Assembly: GCA_025449115.1 (NCBI GenBank)
Contig: JAHLKC010000021.1
Span: 310,001-374,000, forward strand
Reading direction: 5' to 3'
DNA from: Chytridium lagenaria
Taxonomy: Eukaryota > Chytridiomycota > Chytridiomycetes > Chytridiales > Chytridiaceae
Length of the DNA: 64,000 bases
Part shown: piece by piece, positions 57,319 to 64,000 of the stretch
Layout of the letters: every line of letters begins with the position of its first letter
Numbering within the stretch: the stretch's first letter is position 1
Position numbers and translations under genes: made by a program
The notes under the pieces: model-generated
The model's input: only the letters and a program-made list of their open reading frames with translations
Told to the model about the DNA's origin: nothing
Databases searched by the model: none

Positions 57319-57447
57319 ATGATGGGGAAAGGGTTTGATGTAACGCGTTATGGCGACGCGTTGTTGAAAGGTTATTGACGTGGATGATGGGAAAAGGATT
57401 TGATTAACGCGTTTTGACGACGCGTTGTTGGAAGGTTGTTGACGTGG
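57319..57447 (+). repeat. 64-bp tandem repeat carrying four ACGCGT sites
   Basis: Two copies of a unit reading GATGATGGG..AAGG.TTTGAT, TAACGCGTT, CGACGCGTTGTTG, AAGGTT.TTGACGTGG. ACGCGT occurs at 57343, 57356, 57407 and 57420, so each copy has two sites 13 bp apart and the copies are 64 bp apart. ACGCGT is the MCB element bound by MBF in other fungi. Confidence 0.75.
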
Positions 57448-58151
57448 GATGATAACCGCGGCATCATAACTCCCGTAGGGATAGTTTTGTAATCGGACCC
57501 CCCAGAGATCAAGATGTATTAGGCTTCGCGGTAACATGTAATACGAAGGTTAAATAGGGAATTCCGTATCATACCCATCTAGATATATCCTTATACTCAT
57601 TTCTGTCCGCTTTTCTTACAACCGGATTTATCGAGCGACCTTACAACCGGGTTCAAGCTTCTCGCTCAATGTCTTCCAACGTGGTGATTTGTCGTTACGG
57701 CACTGACTGACAAGGACTGGTCCGTGCAGGTTCGCATGCGAAGCTCGATTTCGCTATGGCGTGCTGCCAATAATGGGTATAGATGAGGCTTCAAAAGTAC
57801 ATACGATCTTTGTTCGTCTTGAGAACATCAATGAAAATAAAAGAGGACAGCTAAAAATAAAAATAAAGCTAAAATGCAGACACAGACTGAAAAACGACGT
57901 AAAATAAGAATGAAAGCGTGCCGATAACAGTAAATACAACGCTTGAAAAATGAAAAGAGAGTAGAGAATTAAGGGAAAAGTGAGACGATTTTTTTTGGGA
58001 ATTAACACCTAAGAGTTTTTTTGGATACGAGAGAGGACGGGTTATTAAGCCCTCCAATATATGCGCCAGCGAAAATAACAACATGAAAAAAAAACACAGA
58101 CTACAAAAAAACTACAGACAAGTAAATAAAACATAAGCAGCAAGCACTCAA

Positions 58152-61100
58152 TTAACCGCCAAAACACTTAACGACAAATCCACTCCATCCTCCAACGAAA
58201 ACAACCCCATTTTCCCCGCACTTTCCCTCTCCTGCCCTCCTCCTCCTCAACCCCATCCGTCCCGCCACCCACCCCGTAAACAACGCCACATCAGCTCGAT
58301 ACCCAAAACTGGCCGCCGGTGCCGTCTCTGGCATCCTAACCGTCTTCCCAACACAGGTTTTTCTTTTCGAGGACGTTTACGAGGGGGTTCAACCGTGCGA
58401 ACTTGGTGGGGTGCGGCCATCTCGTCGTGACGCTGACGTTTGCGGATGACGTCGGTTTTCATGGAAAGGGGCCGTGGTTCGTTGTGGAGTTTATGACTGG
58501 GGAGGGAGGTTAGTATGTGGGTAATGTGAGCTAAGATAATACGATGGGACGTTGAATATGAGAACATGGACTTACTAGAGACCGCAAGCGTTGCAGAGGG
58601 TCGACCTTCGTCGTCTCGGCGCCATAGGGGTGTGTTCTTGGTCATGCAGTTATGACATTCGACGCTAGGCAACCCCTCTGTATCCTTTTTCGATGTTGGA
58701 CGAAGTGTTTTGGCCGATTGACATGATGCAGTTTCAAGCTTAAAGTAGCAGGTAAAAGAGAAGGAGGTTAATCAACATTAAATAAATAAAAAAGGCGCGC
58801 AACAAAAAAGAAAACAGTTTTGACGGAAAAAAATATTAATAAAAAGGATGTATACTCACTATAACCCAAGCATTACACAAAACATCATCATTCAACCCCC
58901 TCCTCCACAGCGGTGTACTCGTAACCCCACTTAGCGCACGACTATCCGAGCATGCCGTGCTGCTTCCCTTGTGTGTAACGGTGGGTGTCGGTGTCGGTTC
59001 GGGGTGCCTCTGACAATGGTTTCGGTTTAGGGACGGGGATGTGGGTGATGATTGAGGTGGAGTGTCGGGGAAGGTTGTGCGGGGATGCGTTTGGATGGGT
59101 TTGGGTTTGCTGGATGGGTTTTGGTTGATGTGAGAGCGACGGGGAGGGAAGGTTTTGTGGGTGCGGGGACAGTTGGGGTGGGACGCTTTTGTTGGGTTGG
59201 ACTTGGGTTGGCGTGGTGGGACGGGTTGGGGTTTGGACGGGAGCAACAGGGGGGGACTTTGCAAGGATCTTTGGAGAAGAGGGTTTAAGGGGCACAGCAT
59301 CCTTAGCTGTGGTTTGATGTAAGGAGGGGATTGCAGTTTTGGGAGATGCCGTGTCCTTGGCTACGGTGTGCTGTAAAGTTGCGGCAGCCATTGAATCTCC
59401 AACGGTACTCACGGTAGCCCATGACTCTTTGACGGGAGGCTTTGTCACGTTCTTAACAGGACGACTGGGTCCAACTTTCATGGTGCGTGATGGTGAATCA
59501 TCAATCCAAGATAATTTATCGATAGCATCAGGTGATAGGAACGACGCCATATTGCTGGGAAAATTAAAGGCGCGTGGTGTTAGCAGTCGAAAATACTGAC
59601 GGATAATGAAGCTCTGTGATCGACTCTTCCTCTAACAACGCATTTTGAAGCGGGAAGACGACTGGTTCAGGTGGAATGATGGTGGACGGTTCAGAGGATG
59701 GTGAAAAGCGTGGACGGCTTCCCAAAATAAGCAGGATTCGGTGTAGGTGAGACAGGAGGTTTGTAGCTGATCGCGTTGAGGAAGATGGGGTTTGGGAGCG
59801 GGTAAGATAGAAGTGCGCCAAGGAAATTATCGTCGTCTGAGGGGTCGTAGGATGAAGGGGGTTGCGGGCCAGTCATTATCATCATGGAAGCGTCTTCTTG
59901 TTGGCCGCTGAACATACGACGGAATTCATCGAAATCTGCAGAAGAGAAGGTGTCCAAGGCTGCGAGCGCTGATGCCATGGATGTGGAGGAGGCGTTGATA
60001 GGAGTTGGGGAGACTTCATCCGTATCGAGTTTAATGTCCATCATGTCGCGTCCGAGTCCTCTGCTTCTGAAGTTTCTGAGGTGAAGGAGGGAGGACCGGA
60101 AAGCATGGCGGATTCCAATGGAGGGGAGACGTAAGGCGGTGTAGGTGTTGATGTGGAGCCATTGCGTGTGAAGGCGTGACGTGATGGTCGTTTAGGAGCA
60201 ACGGTCTGATGTTGAGACGCGTGGTAAGGGAGAAGAACGGGGTTGGATGGGAACAGGTGAGCCCACTCATGGAAGGCCGTCTTGCATCACTTTGATCTAA
60301 CGCAGCGAAATGCCGACGCGGAGTTGGGACGTCATCGGCATAGAATAACATTGACGAAGGAGGTGAAGAAGGAGGTGTTGATGTGGATGCTGGTGGGGAA
60401 GTACAGTCAATGGCGGTTTGACGCGGAGAGGTCTGAAGGATATGCTGGTGATGACACGACTCGACGTCGATTTCGTTGAGCTTACGAGTGGTGCGTGTAG
60501 CTCTCTTTCTGAATTGGGTTGGGTCATTTTCTTTGAAGTGACAAGGGACTGGTGAAGATGCCACAGACGCCATGAAAGGTTTTCCAGACGGTTACCGTGC
60601 TCGAGCGCGTCCTTGACCTAATTGTCATTGGGAAGTTGTGAAGAAAGACAAAGAGCGACAAAGTCAGATTTTGAGGCTTCACCATTTTAATGTTTTTTTT
60701 TTCTTGCTCTTTTTTTTTAAAAAGAATCCCTTTTCGGCCTCATCTCCGTAACTCCACGATGAAAATATTCCGTCGGATAGGAAAAGGAAGAGCGAGAACA
60801 GGAAAGAGAAAAAAAAAAAGGGTGATCGACCAAATAATAAATATCGAGGATCAAAACAATAAAAAAAATTGGTAAAGGCCTTAATTGGAAGTTTGGGCTG
60901 TTTTAAGAAAAAGCCCAAAAACACCTTGTACGACATTCAAAGGAATATTTCCAAAAAAATTCATCGATGCAAGAAAGTTGTCAGAATATCTCTCCCACCC
61001 ACAAATATTACAAATCGATGGTCCAACCAAGCAGTACAGCCGTCAGTCATTCCGACATGTCAGTGGAACCAACAAATGCGTTGTCTATTCCATTCCCCAG

Positions 61101-61503
61101 AAAACAACGCATAACGCCGTCATTCTGAACAAGTCGTCTTCCGCCACCCCGCTGTCATCACCATTGACGACGACTCTGATCACCCAGAATATCCCAACCC
61201 AATTGCAAACATATACATTTACAATAAACCGTAATAAACACCTTTAAAACGATACAAACTGGAATAGACGTAAAAAGGAGCAAAAGAGAATAATGCGCCG
61301 TAATTTACAAAGCATCGATGGAATGGTGAGACGAGTAAAAGAAGAACTATTCGACTAAAAACAAGGGCCTAAGAAGACTATCTTCTCACCTTGGTGCACA
61401 CCTTCCATGCTCTCGCAAGGTCATCTCCAGTGTCCATCTCCGCAAATGGAGAAAAGTTATCATTGTTCTGCGAGGCCTTGATTTTGAGAACAATCGGCGC
61501 CAT
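58152..61503 (-). CDS. AreA/Gln3-type GATA transcription factor with two zinc fingers
   Basis: A nitrogen-type regulator. Exon 1 (61503-61390) encodes MAPIVLKIKASQNNDNFSPF and EMDTGDDLARAWKVCTKV; after a 772-nt intron (61389-60618) exon 2 continues KDALEHGNRLENLSWRLWHL, together the DUF1752 segment typical of AreA-like factors. A long Ser/Pro/Thr-rich part follows (LAALDTFSSADFDEFRRMFS; MASFLSPDAIDKLSWIDDSP after the 46-nt intron 59600-59555). Finger 1 reads TSTPLWRRGLNDDVLCNA; finger 2 follows after about 15 residues: ECHNCMTKNTPLWRRDDEGR, then KLHNEPRPLSMKTDVIRKRQ, close to AreA. Both fingers are hit by one-base losses at cysteine codons (AAGTGGGGTT for AAGTGCGGGGTT, GCTTGGGTT for GCTTGCGGGTT), so reading them needs correction. 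The C-terminus near 58152 is approximate. Confidence 0.85.
60885..61247 (+). CDS. Possible antisense open frame nested in the GATA gene's first intron
   Basis: About 120 codons open without an ATG at the start. It includes KKFIDARKLSEYLSHPQI, YSRQSFRHVSGTNKCVVYSI and a Thr/Ser-rich end; a neighbouring frame continues FRHPAVITIDDDSDHPEYPN before a stop. The composition looks more protein-like than the surrounding intron, but no family is recognised and no start or splice site is certain. Confidence 0.22.
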   Translation: MEVWAVLRKSPKTPCTTFKGIFPKKFIDARKLSEYLSHPQILQIDGPTKQYSRQSFRHVSGTNKCVVYSIPQKTTHNAVILNKSSSATPLSSPLTTTLITQNIPTQLQTYTFTINRNKHL

Positions 61504-63045
61504 TTTGTTCACCTGTTATAACGAGAGCGAGTATAAAGGATGTGAGGTAAATTAAGAAAGCAAGAGAAGGGAAAGTTGCATGGAAGGAGTTGAGGTGACT
61601 GGAGGGTGATGCGTGATGCTTAAGAGAGTAAAGCCAAACCTAGTGAAGAACAAGAGAGAGAGAGTATGTGTGCAGTGTCGAATAGGTCCCCTTTGAACAA
61701 GAGTAGGTTTGGGATGATAGTTAAAGGGAGCTCAGGTTGGGGGCGGGGAGTCGATTTCTTTCAAGGTGGTGGTGCAGTGGTAGGTGGTGTGAAATTATAG
61801 TTATTGTGTCGTCTAATACTACTATACATTAGGCGGTGTCTTGAATGAAGAGAGGCTTTCTTTGTGGGGAATAATGGTCCGTCAGTCAGTGGTGTTTAAG
61901 AAATGAGGGACGCATGCAGCTTGTTGCTCTTTACTTGCGGCTTTTACGAGTCCGAGTAAAATCCCCCAAACCCAAAAAAAATTATTAATATCCTGCAGGC
62001 CGCTGCAACTTGCAAGCCCACATGTGACATATTCCACCTTTTTCTAATATTTATTATTTAATATTGTGAGCCAACATATTTTATTGGCGTCACCACATGA
62101 TAGCCAGATCACCACCGTTCCATCGCATAAGAAGCCGTTCAGAGTAAAACCAATAGGCTTCACTTGGGCTTCACTTGCTCCATTTAAAGTTTGACTTATC
62201 TATTTCCATTTATATACAAAGTATTTTATTACATCTTTCGCTTAACACCACCATCTTCACCCGTTACTGGAATGTGGACTACAACATTCTATTTATGAGT
62301 TCTCCTTTTTATTTAAGTTATTGGCCCTTCTACACATGGCAATGAGGTGATGCCGAGCTGGACGTTCGCGAGTCGCTTACCAAGGCAACTCGCCTTACAG
62401 AAGATCTTTACATTGTCCTCAATCTTACTAGTGTTTGCCAGTTCTCCTCGCGTTCTTAAAGATTTGACTAACAAGAATTGGTGAGGACGTTGATGAATTT
62501 ATTTTTGCAAAATAATAAAGCATTGAGCTACATAGAACGCAGATTTTCGAGTAGTTCTCTTAGTGCAAATGTTCTGGTCATTAAAGAGAACGCGTGACGT
62601 AGTGTGGTGACGGGAGGTTTTTGAGAACGGCTTTAACGTAATGGCTGAGCTCAGAAGTGCAGCGAGAATTGTATGCTGGGACAGAAATTAGTATTGCCGG
62701 GTTTAACTCTAAAGATCCTTTTACGGAAATGTCAAGTCTCAATGGAGTAAACCAAAGTCCAACAGATATTTAATATAGGTTTTTCCAACATTTATTCTAG
62801 TGCGAATAAAAAAGAAAAGAAAAGACCATAGAAAAGAAATGTTGACTCTAGTCTTGACCCATATAATTGTTTAACCAAATCAAATCTGTCAGTAACATCG
62901 TCTTAATCAATTAAGGAACTACACGACCGAGTGGGCAGATGGTAGCATTCCTGTAATTTGAGCTTGAACATTCAACCTACATCAATCGTAATCAATAATC
63001 TAACGGCAATATATATCGCGAAACAACGAAAAATAAAGAGGCCCA
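61504..63045. other. Intergenic region upstream of the GATA factor
   Basis: About 1.5 kb, with G-rich plus-strand DNA near 61550-61780 and AT-rich DNA after 62000. An inverted repeat GCGAGT..ACTCGC lies near 62370-62395. No coding frame is supported. It may also hold further 3' exons of the minus-strand gene to its right. Confidence 0.45.
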
Positions 63046-64000
63046 TCAAACGAGATTACAAACAACGCTCACCAGTGCTATATTGAACATTGTAGAGTTA
63101 ATAGGCAAAGACGAATATGCAGAAAGGCACCTTCCCTCATTGAGCAAGGTGATGCATCCTTGCTCATTTGAAGCGAACTTCCACATTGCTGATGTCGGGA
63201 TATTGGATGGCGTCATGCACCTAACCGCATGTACGGGTCCGAAACCAAATGCTGCCAAACAGAGCGTCTGATCAGAGTTTGCCAATACTAAAGAGCTATT
63301 TCCCGCTGCATGGACATAAATTCTTTTAAAATTTAATCATTCGGAGGAGAAACCTGGTGTTAGCGGGAAGGTCGTCAAAAAAAAAAGGAGAAGGAATTGG
63401 AAAAGGGAACATGATTAAGGAATAATCTTCAATGCTGCAATAGAAACTGCAACGAGAAACCCCGACCGAAGATACTTACATTTGCGCAGGCACGGCCCCG
63501 TTGCAAGGAGTAAAAGTAGGATTCAGATTTTGGGTTTCAGGGAAAGTAATGCAAAGGCCGACATCATCCGCAAGTTGTCCAGCAATCAGTCCATCCTTGT
63601 AACAATCCTGCGAATCGATTTCGAGCGTACCCAATGCGTTGCAGAATCCGAACTGCCCCAATTCTTCTCCCGTAGCTTGCCAACCAGGCGGACAAGGCGC
63701 ATGAACCGACTGTCCAGCGCGCAAGCCAGGAAATGGGCCATTAGGAAGGCAGGTGGGAAGGTCGCAACTGCTGATGTCGGGGTTGTCCCAGAACCCAGTT
63801 TCCTTGCAGTAAACTTTTTGGACACCGGGGAGGTTAAGAGGACAAGGCAGCTCGAGCGTCGAATTCAACGGAGTGGCAGATCGATCCAAGATAGTTGGGC
63901 ATTCCAATTTTTCGGGAGGCAAGAATGCTTTGTCTCTTTTTAGCGGAGTGAAGCAGTTGGCTCCCAACGGTCTCAGAAGAAAGCTGGTTGAGCATCCTCC
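63046..64000 (-). CDS. Cysteine-rich extracellular protein, 5' end outside the window
   Basis: The gene enters from the right edge; the frame is open to 64000 (GCSTSFLLRPLGANCFTP), so the start is not seen. The visible exon has a sushi-like or fungal cysteine module (VYCKETGFWDNPDISSCDLP), then APCPPGWQATGEELGQFGFC and EIDSQDCY, and ends PAQM at a GT donor near 63480. After a T-rich intron (about 63479-63307) the next exon encodes ANSDQTLCLAAFGFGPVHAV, MWKFASNEQGCITLLNEG and RCLSAYSSLP, which resembles a ricin-B-type carbohydrate-binding fold. The frame reaches TGA at 63046, but a GT just before (NIAL|GTGAGC) may be a donor to further exons. Probably a secreted or surface adhesion-type protein; inference from cysteines and modules only. 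Confidence 0.5.

Larger units (their letters stand above)
56052..58151. other. 2.1-kb gene-poor region with hairpins and small repeats
   Basis: No supported gene between the convergent pescadillo and GATA genes. It holds the pescadillo 3' flank, a pair of similar segments with perfect small hairpins (56475-56615), a 64-bp tandem repeat with four ACGCGT sites (57319-57447), and a short duplication CTTACAACCGG at about 57616 and 57643. After 57830 it is A-rich, the 3' flank of the GATA gene. Confidence 0.55.

Overview
The window is nuclear DNA of a fungus, most likely a zoosporic, chytrid-like one. The sequence shows many short spliceosomal introns (about 41-340 nt, GT..AG, one with a clear TACTAAC branch site), a fused fungal-type LEU1, a long-form tRNase Z, an AreA-type GATA factor with an N-terminal DUF1752-like segment, and secreted enzymes against mannan and chitosan. 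The chytrid placement rests on a large extracellular-sensor/HAMP membrane receptor of the kind found with zoosporic-fungus cyclases; it is an inference.

Left part (0-17.7 kb): first exon of a short-chain dehydrogenase (-), an F-BAR/RhoGAP protein with a C-terminal zinc finger (+), an arrestin-like protein (+), LEU1 (+, with a hairpin-rich intron), tRNase Z (+) and a small two-exon gene. Middle (17.8-28.7 kb): a possible small secreted protein, then an accessory array of five BTB/POZ-like genes on both strands that share a phase-2 intron; two end in membrane helices and one has an N-terminal array of SUMO-consensus repeats. A two-helix membrane protein follows. 29-46 kb: a secreted Arg/Ser-rich basic protein, a basic membrane protein with PKA-like sites, a GH26 mannanase, a WD40/coiled-coil protein divergent from an F-box/LRR protein, a U1A/U2B''-type spliceosomal protein, a chitosanase with two cysteine modules, and mitochondrial acetoacetyl-CoA thiolase. 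Right part (46-64 kb): the sensor/HAMP receptor without a recognisable output domain, a very large, Lys/Arg-rich, apparently secreted repeat protein, pescadillo (NOP7), a two-finger GATA factor with an unusually long first intron, and the edge of a cysteine-rich extracellular protein.

One property dominates interpretation. Almost every recognisable gene, including essential ones (LEU1, NOP7, tRNase Z, thiolase, GATA), changes reading frame several times by single-base gains or losses, mostly in homopolymers or next to CG. I read this as uncorrected long-read error, not as pseudogenes or programmed frameshifting, so gene coordinates below span several frames and exact protein ends are approximate. 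The most unusual biology is the pair of secreted polycationic repeat proteins, above all the 27-residue-repeat protein at 48.9-51.8 kb, and the membrane-anchored BTB array. There are no rRNAs, tRNAs, CRISPR arrays or intact transposons that I can support.
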